NCBI GenBank assembly: GCA_031286585.1
Contig: JAITUC010000011.1
Coordinates: forward strand, 62,001-126,000
Direction: 5' to 3'
Source of the DNA: Delftia acidovorans
GTDB taxonomy: Bacteria > Pseudomonadota > Gammaproteobacteria > Burkholderiales > Burkholderiaceae_C
Length of the DNA: 64,000 nucleotides
In this document: in pieces, positions 46,717 through 55,536 of the stretch
Layout: the number at the start of each line of letters is the position of its first letter
How positions within the stretch are numbered: the stretch's first letter is position 1
The notes under the pieces: generated by a model
Database searches by the model: none
Told to the model about the DNA's origin: nothing
What the model saw: only the letters and a program-made list of their open reading frames with translations
Made by a program: the position numbers and the translations under genes

Positions 46717-47328
46717 ATGTATGGGCAGCTTTGGCTTTGGATTGCCCCAGAAAAACGGGAGAGTGGCTTGCCGATATACAGCTTGTCTTGTGCCAATTGC
46801 TCCGCTCCGCTGGAGATTGGAAGTGACACAGAACGCTTCATCTGCGCGCACTGCGGAAGCGGCCAGATTCTGGAGCGTGCAGGTGGAATCATTTCGCTGA
46901 GAAAGGTGGAGAACTCCCTTCACGCAATACAGCGAGGCACAGATCGCACAGCGGCAGAACTGGCCATTCCAAGACTGACGCAAGAAAGGGAGAAGCTACT
47001 TGCCCTGCGTGCACAAGCGCTGGAAGCGCATCGAAAGCGGCGCGTACTCAGACGCGGGCTGAGATGGAGGCGGACAGGCATCAGTTTCCTCGCTCTGTTT
47101 CTCACGGGACCGGCAGCGATAAACCATGTCAAGTTACCTTTCTTGGCAAATGCGCTCACGATGGCGTGGTGGCTTTCCTTGATCGTTGTCCCCATTCTTG
47201 TATTTCGCATGACAAGGGTGCCGATCAACACGGATGCCCAAATCATCGGCGATTACGACGCACAACTGGCGTCGGTTGACGCCCATCTGCGGGCAAACCA
47301 CGCCATTGTTTCGACCTTGCCCTCCTGA
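46717..47328 (+). CDS. Zinc-ribbon membrane protein of unknown function
   Basis: Protein of up to 203 residues. Two CxxC knuckles (CANC near 25 and CAHC near 43) form a zinc ribbon, followed by a charged coiled-coil stretch (about 65-110: RLTQEREKLLALRAQALEAH). Two membrane helices lie near 115-135 and 145-165. A TTG at 46768, preceded by GGGAGAG, may be the real start, giving 186 residues that begin directly before the zinc ribbon. Base composition is clearly lower in GC than in neighbours, with AT-ending codons, which suggests recent acquisition. Function unknown. Confidence 0.7.
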   Translation: MYGQLWLWIAPEKRESGLPIYSLSCANCSAPLEIGSDTERFICAHCGSGQILERAGGIISLRKVENSLHAIQRGTDRTAAELAIPRLTQEREKLLALRAQALEAHRKRRVLRRGLRWRRTGISFLALFLTGPAAINHVKLPFLANALTMAWWLSLIVVPILVFRMTRVPINTDAQIIGDYDAQLASVDAHLRANHAIVSTLPS

Positions 47329-47374
47329 CGAAGCGCGACCAGGGGTCGCGTGACGCGCCTGATGCCAGCAATCC

Positions 47375-49318
47375 CTAGGGTGCCAAAGCCCTGCCCAACT
47401 GATGCAGCAGCTGACACAGGTCTTCCTGCGAATACGGCTTGGCCAGCCGTGTCATTCCGGGCGGCAGCGCCGGGATGTCCGCAAAGCCGCTGGCCAGGAT
47501 GAAATTCAAGCCTGGGTGCCGCTGCGCAATCCGCCGGGCCAGCTCGACGCCATTCATGCCCGGCATGGCGTAGTCGGAGATGACCACGTCAAAGCGTGCC
47601 TGGCGCTCCAGCAGGTCGATGGCCTCCTGCCCTGCGCCGAGGGCCGTGACATGGTGGCCCAGGTCCTCCAGCAGGGCCGAGGCATTGGCCAGCACAAGCG
47701 GGTCGTCGTCCACCAGCAGCACGTCCATGGGGCCCACGTCCTGCGCGTGCTGGGCGTCCGGATGGCAGGCCGTGCTTTCGTCCCTGGAGATGGGCATCCA
47801 CATCTCCACGGTGGTGCCGCTGCCCGGTGTGCTGTGCAGCACGAGCTTGCCGCCGGACTGGGCCACCAGCCCGTCCACCATGGCCAGGCCCAGGCCGGTG
47901 CCCTTGCCCACGCCCTTGGTGGTGAAGAAGGGCTCGACCACGCGCGACAGCGTCTGCTCGTCCATTCCCTCTCCGGTGTCCTCCACGCGCACGCAGACAT
48001 ACGAGCCTGCGGCAAGGCCCGCAAGCTGGCGCGGCAGCGTCGTTTCCACGGCCGCCGCGATCTTGATGACGCCGCCGCCCGGCATGGCGTCGCGCGAGTT
48101 GGCGACGAGGTTGAGCATGCTGCTCTCGAACTGGCTGGGGGCGGTGATGATGCGCGGCAGGTTGGCGGCCAGGGCCATCTTGAGAAAGATATGCGGGCCG
48201 GCCGTCTGCTGCAGCAGGCCTTGCAGGCCCGACAGCAGTTCCGCCACGTCCACGGCCTCCGTCTTCAGTTCCTGCTGCCGTGCAAAGGCCATCATGCGCT
48301 GGGTCAGCGAGGCGCCACGCTGGGCGCCGCGCGTGGCGGTCTCCACCAGCGCGCGCAGCCGCTCGTCGGGCGGCATGCGCTTGCGCAGCAGCTCCAGGCT
48401 GCTGAGCACGGCCATCAGCAGGTTGTTGAAATCATGGGCGACACCGCCCGTGAAGCGGCCGATGGCCTCCATCTTCAAGGCCTGGCGCAGCTGGGATTCA
48501 GCAGCCTTGCGCTCGGTCACATCGCGGGTGACCTTGGCAAAGCCGATCAGCCGGCCGTCATCGTAGATGGACTCGATGACCACCGAGGCCCAGAAGCGCG
48601 AACCATCCTTGCGCACGCGCAGGCCTTCGGCCTCCATGCGGCCCGTGCTGACCGCCGTGCGCAGCCCCGCCTGGGGCAGCCCGGCCTGCTGGTCTTCGGG
48701 CGTGTAGAAGCGCGAGAAATGGGTATTGAGGACCTCGTCCTCTTCATATCCCTTGATGCGCTTGGCGCCCAGGTTCCAGCTCACGATGCGGCCTTCGGGG
48801 TCGAGCATGTAGATCGCATAGTCGGTCACGCTTTGCACCAGTAAGGCAAAGCTGCGCTCGGCGCTGGAAAGCGGACTGGACAGGGGCGGAGACGAAGGCG
48901 GCGCAGGCGGGTGCGCATCGGCCTCGCGCACGCACAGCAGCAACGCCGGGCTGCCATCCAGCAGCCGTATGCGCGATGTGCTCGACGCCACGGGCCGCTC
49001 GCGCCCTGAACAGGTCAGCAGCGGCCAGCGGCTGGCCTGCCGCGGCTGTTCAGCCTGGGCCGGATCCCATTGGCGGCTTGCCCAGCCTTCACGCGCAGCC
49101 TGGGCCACGAAGCGCTCCTCGAAAACGCAGCCCTCCAGCGCATCCCCCGCGTGGTCCAGCAGGCTGCGGGCCTGACGGTTGCAGCGGGCCAGGCGGCCGT
49201 CGAGCCCAACGACGAAGACGGCGTCGGGAAACGCGTCCAGGACGGCGTGGCCGGGATCAAGAGGCAAAAGAGCGTCGGAGCCTGGAGAGGCAGGCGCCGG
49301 ACCATTCGAGGTCAGCAT
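47375..49318 (-). CDS. Hybrid sensor histidine kinase/response regulator with PAS domains
   Basis: Protein of 647 residues without membrane spans. A degenerate PAS is near 25-125 and a clear PAS-PAC is near 155-280 (DYAIYMLDPEGRIVSWNLGA). The HisKA H-box GVAHDFNNLLMAVLSSLELL is near 290. The ATPase region has N-box NLVANSRDAMPGGG and GTGLGLAMVDGLV. A C-terminal receiver domain (about 530-645) has the phospho-acceptor Asp in VVISDYAMPGMNG. It is cytosolic and probably senses a small molecule, light or redox signal through PAS. No partner regulator gene is adjacent, so it is an orphan. Confidence 0.92.
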   Translation of the reverse strand: MLTSNGPAPASPGSDALLPLDPGHAVLDAFPDAVFVVGLDGRLARCNRQARSLLDHAGDALEGCVFEERFVAQAAREGWASRQWDPAQAEQPRQASRWPLLTCSGRERPVASSTSRIRLLDGSPALLLCVREADAHPPAPPSSPPLSSPLSSAERSFALLVQSVTDYAIYMLDPEGRIVSWNLGAKRIKGYEEDEVLNTHFSRFYTPEDQQAGLPQAGLRTAVSTGRMEAEGLRVRKDGSRFWASVVIESIYDDGRLIGFAKVTRDVTERKAAESQLRQALKMEAIGRFTGGVAHDFNNLLMAVLSSLELLRKRMPPDERLRALVETATRGAQRGASLTQRMMAFARQQELKTEAVDVAELLSGLQGLLQQTAGPHIFLKMALAANLPRIITAPSQFESSMLNLVANSRDAMPGGGVIKIAAAVETTLPRQLAGLAAGSYVCVRVEDTGEGMDEQTLSRVVEPFFTTKGVGKGTGLGLAMVDGLVAQSGGKLVLHSTPGSGTTVEMWMPISRDESTACHPDAQHAQDVGPMDVLLVDDDPLVLANASALLEDLGHHVTALGAGQEAIDLLERQARFDVVISDYAMPGMNGVELARRIAQRHPGLNFILASGFADIPALPPGMTRLAKPYSQEDLCQLLHQLGRALAP

Positions 49319-49404
49319 GTGAGCGACTCCGTAGGCAAATGGGTTGCATGCGCCGCGAAAATTGTAAGCAGCACGGATTCATCGCAAGCGGTTGCATCAC
49401 AGGA

Positions 49405-49707
49405 TCAGGGACGCGCTTCCTGCTCGTGCTCGGCATGCACGGAAACTGCAGGGGCAGGCGCGGCGTCCAGGTCGGGCTCGGCATGCAAGGCTTCGCTGAG
49501 CTGGTCCACCACCAGCGCCCAGGTCGCATCGGCATGCCACTGCTGCGAGAACAGGGCGCGTTGCGCGTCGGTCCAGAACGGCGCGTCCACCAGCAGCGTG
49601 TTTTTCTCCAGGCGGTGCGAAAGAATGAACTGCCGGATGCCTTCGGGAGTGGAGTCCAGTCCCAGTTGATCGAAGAGGTTGGTCATGGTGGGTTCGGCTG
49701 TGATCAT
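49405..49707 (-). CDS. DUF2789 family protein
   Basis: Protein of 100 residues. TNLFDQLGLDSTPEGIRQFI, then HRLEKNTLLVDAPFWTDAQRAL and the WALVVDQLSEAL helix match the DUF2789 pattern of small helical proteins with no known function. The C-terminal 20 residues are Ala/Glu/Pro-rich and extra. AGGAAGGA precedes the start. Confidence 0.8.
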   Translation of the reverse strand: MITAEPTMTNLFDQLGLDSTPEGIRQFILSHRLEKNTLLVDAPFWTDAQRALFSQQWHADATWALVVDQLSEALHAEPDLDAAPAPAVSVHAEHEQEARP

Positions 49708-49913
49708 GGTGTGTCCTTCCTGGATGTGGCGGGGGTTGGCTCAAGGCTAGAAGCTCGGCCGGCAGCCCCATGTCGGACACCGAAGCAAGCTGCCGTCGGA
49801 ACGCCTTCTGCGCTTGGGCCGCAGTGCCCGCGCACAGCACAGCCCTGCTCCTACAAGGCGGCACCAGCGGACTGGCGCACCATGCAGCCACCTCATCACA
49901 GGACACCTATTCC

Positions 49914-50177
49914 ATGAAGAAACTGCTGCTTGCCACCGCCATTTCCCTTGCCTTCGCCGCAGGCCTGTCACCCGCCCATGCCCAGGTGGGAAAGGCCGCC
50001 TCCGAAGCCGCCGACGCCGCAGACCACAAGGTGAAGGAAAAGCAGGCCGACGCCAAGGCCAAGGACAGCGGGCCGGTCGGCAAGGCCATGAACAACGTCA
50101 AGTCGGACTACCACAAGAAGCGCTCCAAGCAGTCGGCAGACAACGCCAAGGAATCGCTGAAGAAGGCGGCCGAGTAA
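49914..50177 (+). CDS. Small periplasmic Ala/Lys-rich helical protein
   Basis: Protein of 87 residues with a clear signal peptide, MKKLLLATAISLAFAAGLSP, cleaved after AHA. The mature part of about 63 residues is almost entirely Ala, Lys, Asp, Glu, Ser and Gln (EAADAADHKVKEKQADAKAK). It lacks cysteines and resembles hydrophilic LEA-like or colicin-stalk-like helices. AGGA precedes the start; a terminator follows. Function unknown; a stress protectant or envelope spacer role is only a guess. Confidence 0.75.
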   Translation: MKKLLLATAISLAFAAGLSPAHAQVGKAASEAADAADHKVKEKQADAKAKDSGPVGKAMNNVKSDYHKKRSKQSADNAKESLKKAAE

Positions 50178-50198
50178 GCGGCACCGCCCAGATGGACA

Positions 50199-50222
50199 AA
50201 GGCCCACTTGCGTGGGCCTTTG
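50199..50222. terminator. Bidirectional intrinsic terminator
   Basis: AAAGGCCCAC-TTGC-GTGGGCCTTT, a perfect 10-bp stem followed by a short T-rich run, between the small periplasmic gene and the convergent receptor gene. Confidence 0.82.
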
Positions 50223-50255
50223 TCTTTTGGAAAGGCCGGCGCTGCCGGCGCGGCC

Positions 50256-52634
50256 TCAGAAGCTGTGCCGCAGCGTCACCATCACATTGCGCGGCGCACC
50301 CGGCAGGTTCAGGTTGGGGCTGGTGCCGTGGGCCGAGACGATGTAGCGGCGGTCGAACAGGTTGCGCAGGTTCAGCTGCACCGTGGTGGCGCGGCCGATG
50401 CGGTACTGGGCCATGGCGTCCACCACCGTATAGCCGGGCAGCGTGACGGTGTTGCCGGGGTTGGCAAAGCGGTCGCCCACGTAGTTGAGGCCGCCGCCCA
50501 CGGTCCAGGCATCGCCCAGGCGCTGGGTCAGCCAGACAGACAGGGAGTTCCTGGGCGTGATGGTGGCGCGCTTGCCCTGCACGGGCTGGCCGGCGTCCAC
50601 GGTAGTGGACTCCGTGACCACGGCGTCCAGGTAGGCGTAGCTGAAAGTGGCCTGCGTGCCGGGGCGCAGTTCGCCGGACAGCGACAGCTCCAGGCCGCGC
50701 GTGCGCTGCGTGCCGATGGGAATGAGCTGGGTGGGCTGGGCCGGGTTGGTGGTCTTGATGTCGGTGCGTTCCAGCTGGAACAGCGATGCCGTCGCCATGG
50801 CCTTGCCGTCCATCAGGTCCCATTTGCCGCCCACCTCATAGTTGGTGGTGCTTTCCGGCTTGATGGCGGCATTGGTGGCCGACAGCGCGAACATCTCGGC
50901 CGATGGCTGGTAGGAGCGGCTGACCGACAGGTAATAGGACTGCACGGCATCGGGCTGCCACACCACGCCCGCGCGCGGGCTCCAGGTGGAGTCCGTGCGG
51001 CTGAAGTCGCTCTGGCCGGCCAGGCGGTTGTCGGTTTCCTGGCCGAAGCGGTCATAGCGCAGGCCCACCAGCAGCTTCCACTGCGGAGATAGCGTGACCT
51101 GGTCCTGCAGGTAGAGGGCTCGCGTGAGGTAGCGGTTGAGCGTGCTGCCGCTCAGGGTGCCGCCGCCGTTGAGCGGGGCCACGGGCAGCACGGGGTTCCA
51201 GAGGTTGACGTTGGCCAGGGTGCCGCCGCTGTAGGACAGCGCATCCTTGTTCTGCTGGCCCAGCTCCAGGCCGTAGAGCACTTCATGCCGTACGCTGCCG
51301 GTGCTGAAGTTCTGGATCAGCTCGGTCTGGTTGAAGATGCCGTGCTCGTTGCGGTCCACGCCCGAGCGGGTCAGCGCCACGGTGCCGGCCGCCTCGTTGG
51401 TGGTGCCGGCCGGCAAGGTGTTCTGGCGGTCCAGCTCGTAGTGGTAGTAGCGCAGCGCGTTGCGCACGCGCAGCGTGTCCGAGAAGCGGTGGTTGAAGGT
51501 GGCGGTGAAGGAGCCCACGGTGGATTCGGAGGTGTCCGCATCACGCGCATTGGCCGATCCGTAGTAGGTGCCCGGCGCCACATCCACTGGGCGGCCGCGG
51601 TATGAGGGAATGCCGAAGTCGGTGACGCGCTTGTCGCGCAGCAGCTCGGCCTGCAGCGTCAGCGAGGTGCTGCCGTCCGGCTTCCACATGACGGAGGGGG
51701 CGATGGTCTCGCGCTTGAGGAACTGCTGGCTGCGGTAGCTGTTGGCGTCTTCGGCGGCGCCGGTGACGCGCCAGGACCAGTCGCTGCCCTCGGGCGCGCG
51801 GCCTACGTCGAATTCGGCGCGCTTGTCGGCCCAGCTTCCCACGCTGACGGCCACGTCGGAGACATCGACGCCCGGCTTCTTGGTCACGCGGTTGACCAGG
51901 CCGCCCGAGGAGCCTCGGCCATAGAGCACGGCGGCCGGGCCCTTGACGACTTCCACGCGCTCGATGTTGGAGAGGTCGCGAAAATACAGCGCGTCGTCGC
52001 GGAAGCCATCCACGAACTGGTCGCCGATGCTGGTGAAGCCGCGGATGCTGACCTGGTCGCGCTGGCCGTCGCCGTGCGACAGGCCGATGCCGGCCACGTT
52101 GCGCAGCGTGTCCTGCAGCGAGGTGGCGGCCTGGTCGCGCATGACCTGCTGGGGGATCACATTGATGGTCTGGGGCACGTCGCGCAGCGGCGCCTCGGTC
52201 TTGGTGCCGCTGGCGGCCGAGAGGGCGTAGTAGGCCGTGTCCTCCGCGCGCGAGGCCAGCACGCGCACCTCTGCCATGACGGCGCCCGCCGCGCCGGAGC
52301 TGGCGGCCGGTCCGCCGCTGCGCTCCACGGTGAAGGTGCGCTCATCCTGCGCATGCACCTGCAGGCCGCTGCCGGCCAGCAGGCGCTGCAGGGCCTCGCG
52401 CACTTCCAGCGTGCCGCGCAGCGTGGGCGCCTGCAGGCCCTGGGCCACTTCGGTGAGGAAGATGATCTGGGCGCCGCTTTGGCGCGCCAGCGTGTTCAGC
52501 GACTGGGCCAGCGGCTGTGCCGGCAGGTCCACGGCAAGGGGCTGGGCTTGCGCCAGGCCGGCAATGCACAGTGCGGCGGCCAGGGCCGCCATGCGAAGGC
52601 GCGGCAGGCGGGTGACGGTAGGGTAAGGGTTCAT
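50256..52634 (-). CDS. TonB-dependent siderophore receptor with signalling domain (FecA/FpvA-like)
   Basis: Outer-membrane protein of 792 residues. A signal peptide (cleavage near LAQAQP) precedes the STN signalling domain (about 30-105: LNTLARQSGAQIIFLTEV). The plug domain has DVPQTINVIPQQVMRDQ and IRGFTSIGDQFVDGFRDD. The 22-strand barrel ends in the terminal aromatic motif VTLRHSF. It imports a ferric siderophore using TonB energy and signals through the FecR-like protein to the sigma factor encoded upstream. The start at 52634 follows AGGAGAG. The siderophore is not identifiable. Confidence 0.93.
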   Translation of the reverse strand: MNPYPTVTRLPRLRMAALAAALCIAGLAQAQPLAVDLPAQPLAQSLNTLARQSGAQIIFLTEVAQGLQAPTLRGTLEVREALQRLLAGSGLQVHAQDERTFTVERSGGPAASSGAAGAVMAEVRVLASRAEDTAYYALSAASGTKTEAPLRDVPQTINVIPQQVMRDQAATSLQDTLRNVAGIGLSHGDGQRDQVSIRGFTSIGDQFVDGFRDDALYFRDLSNIERVEVVKGPAAVLYGRGSSGGLVNRVTKKPGVDVSDVAVSVGSWADKRAEFDVGRAPEGSDWSWRVTGAAEDANSYRSQQFLKRETIAPSVMWKPDGSTSLTLQAELLRDKRVTDFGIPSYRGRPVDVAPGTYYGSANARDADTSESTVGSFTATFNHRFSDTLRVRNALRYYHYELDRQNTLPAGTTNEAAGTVALTRSGVDRNEHGIFNQTELIQNFSTGSVRHEVLYGLELGQQNKDALSYSGGTLANVNLWNPVLPVAPLNGGGTLSGSTLNRYLTRALYLQDQVTLSPQWKLLVGLRYDRFGQETDNRLAGQSDFSRTDSTWSPRAGVVWQPDAVQSYYLSVSRSYQPSAEMFALSATNAAIKPESTTNYEVGGKWDLMDGKAMATASLFQLERTDIKTTNPAQPTQLIPIGTQRTRGLELSLSGELRPGTQATFSYAYLDAVVTESTTVDAGQPVQGKRATITPRNSLSVWLTQRLGDAWTVGGGLNYVGDRFANPGNTVTLPGYTVVDAMAQYRIGRATTVQLNLRNLFDRRYIVSAHGTSPNLNLPGAPRNVMVTLRHSF

Positions 52635-52657
52635 GGCGACATCTCTCCTGAGGCGTT

Positions 52658-52686
52658 GGATACGGGATAGGGGATACGGGATACGG
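52658..52686. repeat. Short tandem repeat before the receptor gene
   Basis: GGATACGG-type units repeat about three times (GGATACGGGATAGGGGATAC then GGGATACGG) in the 209-base gap between the fecR-like and receptor genes. It could vary in length and change spacing upstream of the receptor ribosome site. Confidence 0.6.
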
Positions 52687-52843
52687 CGGTGGCGGCAAGC
52701 CCCTCCAGGGCCAGCTCGGCCCCGGGCGCGATGCCGGTCTGCCCGTAAGCCGCTGCAGCGCGCCGGTTTGTACACATGGCCACGGAAAATTCCTGGATCT
52801 GGCCAGCGGCTGCAGGGACAGCTGCAGGGCGGCCTACCTGTGC

Positions 52844-53803
52844 CTACCTGGGGCGCGTGGAGATCAGCACGCGGCCGTCCTCCTCATGCCGCACCTGCAC
52901 GGGCGCAAGGCGCGGCAGCAGGTCCAGCAACTGATCGATATGGTCCAGGTCGAACTGCCCCGAGATGCGCAGCTGCGCCGCATGCCGGTCGGCCAGCACG
53001 ATGGCTGCGCTGCGGTAGCGCTGCATCTGCGCCACGGCCTCGGACAGCGGCGTGCCGTCCAGCACCAGGCGGCCCTCCCGCCAGGCCAGGGCGTGCAGGG
53101 CGGCGGCGCCGTCGCCCGCCTCCGGTGGCGCAAGCTGCGGCAGCGGCCTGCCGGCGCGCGTGCGCAGGTGCTGGCCGGCGGACAGCTCCACGGGCGTGCC
53201 GTCACCCTCCATGGAGTGCACGCGCACCCTGCCCTGCAGCACGGCGATGTCGGCGCCGTCGTCATGGCGGTGCACGCCGAACACGGTGCCGATGTCCTGC
53301 ACCACCACGCCGCCCGCCTGCACGGTGAGGGGCCGCTGCAGCCATGGCAGCCAGCCGTGCCAGAAGGCATGGGACACCTCGAAGGACGCCTCCCCCTGGT
53401 CCAGCACCAGGCGGCGCGAGCGCAGGTGCTGAGCCACATGCACGCGCGAGCCGGTGTTCAGTTGCACCTCGCTGCCATCGGCCAGTTGCCAGCTCTGGCG
53501 CTGGCCCACGGCCGTGGCAAGGGTCTGGCGCTGCAGCGCGGGGTCGGCCCAGAGCAGCAGCGCCAACGCCGCCAGGGCCGCAGCCGAGCCTGCGCGCAGC
53601 GCCCGGCGCTGGCGCAGTTCCCGGCGCTGGGCGGCGGCCTGCTCGATTTCCTCGGGCGTGGGCAGGTGCCGGCGCAGCATGTCGGCAAAGGGGGCCAGGG
53701 CGTCATCGACGGGCAGATGGGCGCTGCGCCCGGGAGACTGCGCAGAAGCGCCCTGGCGCGCGCTGCGTGTGCCGCCTGTGCTTCGTGTGATCTCAGGCGG
53801 CAT
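52844..53803 (-). CDS. FecR-family anti-sigma/sigma regulator
   Basis: Protein of 319 residues. The cytoplasmic part (about 1-70) contains the FecR-type helix PFADMLRRHLPTPEEIEQAAAQRRELRQRRAL-like region, shortened here. One membrane span is near 72-87 (AALAALALLLW). The periplasmic FecR domain has WQLADGSEVQLNTGSRVHV and LVLDQGEASFEV, and a C-terminal STN-binding region ends it. It transmits the receptor signal to the sigma factor. Its start overlaps the sigma gene by 11 bases. Confidence 0.92.
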   Translation of the reverse strand: MPPEITRSTGGTRSARQGASAQSPGRSAHLPVDDALAPFADMLRRHLPTPEEIEQAAAQRRELRQRRALRAGSAAALAALALLLWADPALQRQTLATAVGQRQSWQLADGSEVQLNTGSRVHVAQHLRSRRLVLDQGEASFEVSHAFWHGWLPWLQRPLTVQAGGVVVQDIGTVFGVHRHDDGADIAVLQGRVRVHSMEGDGTPVELSAGQHLRTRAGRPLPQLAPPEAGDGAAALHALAWREGRLVLDGTPLSEAVAQMQRYRSAAIVLADRHAAQLRISGQFDLDHIDQLLDLLPRLAPVQVRHEEDGRVLISTRPR

Positions 53804-54341
53804 GGTCGGCCGTGAGCACGGGCTGCACGTCGCGCAGCGCACGCGCCAGATGGCGGGCCACCATGCCGCGCGAGATGCCCATGCGCTGCGCGGCCTCTTC
53901 CTGCGGCATGCCGTAGAGCTTGGTGAGGATGAAGGCCTCTCGGCCGGCCTGGGGCAGCTGCTCTATGGCCACCAGCAGCGCGCGCTGGCGCTGGGCGGCG
54001 GCCACGGCCAGCTCGGGCGGTGACAGCGGCATGGCTGCGGCGGGGGCAAGGCGCTCTTCCAGCTCGGCGCCATCGAACGGCGTTTCGGGCCGGCGCGCCT
54101 GGGCCCTGTGGCGGTCTATGGCCAGGTCGCGCGCCAGATGGCGCAGAAAGGCCTGCGGGTTCGCAATGCCCTGGGGAACGGGCCGTTCCATCAACCGCAG
54201 GCACAGCTCGTTGACGATTTCGCGGGGCTGGCATTCATCGCCGAAGCGGTGGCGCAGGAAACCGACCAGTTCGTCATAGTGCTGCACCAGCTGGGCCAGC
54301 AGGGGCTCGGCGGGCGGTTCTAGCGTGGAGGGGGACGGCAT
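53793..54341 (-). CDS. FecI-type ECF sigma factor
   Basis: Protein of 182 residues. Region 2 (about 15-85) has LVGFLRHRFGDECQPREIVNEL, and region 4 (about 125-175) has AFILTKLYGMPQEEAAQRMG and the recognition helix region GISRGMVARHLARAL. It is the iron-starvation sigma of the three-gene Fec-like system with the FecR and TonB receptor genes. A Fur box lies 41 bases upstream of its start, so expression should need low iron. Confidence 0.93.
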   Translation of the reverse strand: MPSPSTLEPPAEPLLAQLVQHYDELVGFLRHRFGDECQPREIVNELCLRLMERPVPQGIANPQAFLRHLARDLAIDRHRAQARRPETPFDGAELEERLAPAAAMPLSPPELAVAAAQRQRALLVAIEQLPQAGREAFILTKLYGMPQEEAAQRMGISRGMVARHLARALRDVQPVLTADHAA

Positions 54342-54381
54342 GGAGAAAAAGCCAATCGCGAAAAATGTCGCGAAGAAGATC

Positions 54382-54400
54382 GCAAATGATTCTTATTATC
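54382..54400. promoter_or_regulatory. Fur box of the fecI-like gene
   Basis: GCAAATGATTCTTATTATC matches 14 of 19 positions of the classic Fur box GATAATGATAATCATTATC. It sits in the AT-rich promoter region just upstream of the sigma gene. Confidence 0.78.
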
Positions 54401-54473
54401 CTATGCGGTTGCCATGCTTACCGCCGGCAAACCGGGCGGTGACGCCCCGCCGCAACAGCGGCGGATCCACAGC

Positions 54474-55430
54474 TCAGGGCAGCGGCGCGCGCATTCCGGT
54501 GAGTCCCGGCATGACCTCCCGCATGGCCGCGATGAAGGCACGCAGCCGCGCCGGCTGGTGGCGCGCCGGGGGATACACCAGGTGCACGGGCAGCGGCGCG
54601 GCCTGCCAGTCCGGGGCCAGGTGCACCAGGCGGCCCGCCTCCAGGTCGTCGCGCACGATCCAGGCCGAGGCCAGGGCCGCTCCCAGCCCGCCCAGGGCGG
54701 CGTTGCGCAGCGCATAAAGGCTGTCGGTGCTGAGCCGGGGCTCGAACTGCAGGCGCCAGGATTTGCACACCCTTTCATCGCCCACGCGGTGCAGCTCCAG
54801 CTCGCGCTGGTAGAACGTGCGCAACGCAATCCAGGGCAGCCCCTGCAGCTCGCGCGGGTGCCGGGGCACGCTGCCCTGCCCCAGCAAGGCAGGCGCCGCC
54901 ACGGCAATGCGCGGCACCTCGGCCACGCGCAGCGCGATCACCGATGGATCGACAACGGTGCCCACCTGCACGGCGCAGTCGATGCCCTCGGCAATGAAGT
55001 CCGGCTGGCGGTCATGCAGCAGCCACTCGACCTTGACGGCCGGATGGCGTTCCAGGAATTGCAGCAGCGGCGCCATGAGCTGGTCCTGGCCAAAGGCGTG
55101 GGGCGCGACCACGCGCAGCAGGCCGCGCGGCGTGTCCTGGGCGCCGCGCAGGTCGGACTCCAGCGCCTGCCATGTATCGAGCAGTTCGCGCGCATGGGCC
55201 AGGCAGCGCTCCCCGTCGTCGGTGAGCGCCATGGCGTGGGTGGAGCGCCGCAGCAGGCGCAGGCCCAGCGCGCGCTCCAGCGTCTGCAGACGCCGGCTGA
55301 CCGTGGGCTGGGTGGTGGACATCTGCTGCGCGGCGGCCGAGAGGCTGCCGCTTTCGACGATGCGCACAAAGGTCTGCAGCAGTTCGATGCGGTCTGCGCC
55401 CGAAGGCAGGGAGAGGTCGGCGATGGTCAT
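54474..55430 (-). CDS. LysR family transcriptional regulator (CrgA-like)
   Basis: Protein of 318 residues from the ATG at 55430; the frame is open to 55547 but the extra part is unlike the family. The helix-turn-helix is LLQTFVRIVESGSLSAAAQQ to QPTVSRRLQTLERALGLRLL. The effector domain has GLLRVVAPHAFGQDQLMAPL. It is divergent from an MFS transporter gene across 106 bases and probably controls it. Confidence 0.9.
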   Translation of the reverse strand: MTIADLSLPSGADRIELLQTFVRIVESGSLSAAAQQMSTTQPTVSRRLQTLERALGLRLLRRSTHAMALTDDGERCLAHARELLDTWQALESDLRGAQDTPRGLLRVVAPHAFGQDQLMAPLLQFLERHPAVKVEWLLHDRQPDFIAEGIDCAVQVGTVVDPSVIALRVAEVPRIAVAAPALLGQGSVPRHPRELQGLPWIALRTFYQRELELHRVGDERVCKSWRLQFEPRLSTDSLYALRNAALGGLGAALASAWIVRDDLEAGRLVHLAPDWQAAPLPVHLVYPPARHQPARLRAFIAAMREVMPGLTGMRAPLP

Positions 55431-55536
55431 ACGCCAAGCGTATATCGATTCTGCGGACGCAGCCACTACCGTGGGCTGCTGCAGCGCAGCACACTGGGGC
55501 CATCGTTTCTCAAACACGCCATATCGGCGGATCCAC

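Noticed and set aside
54817-55536. 240-residue N-terminal extension of the MFS frame
   Set aside because: It lies antisense within the LysR gene, and the transporter begins normally at 55537.
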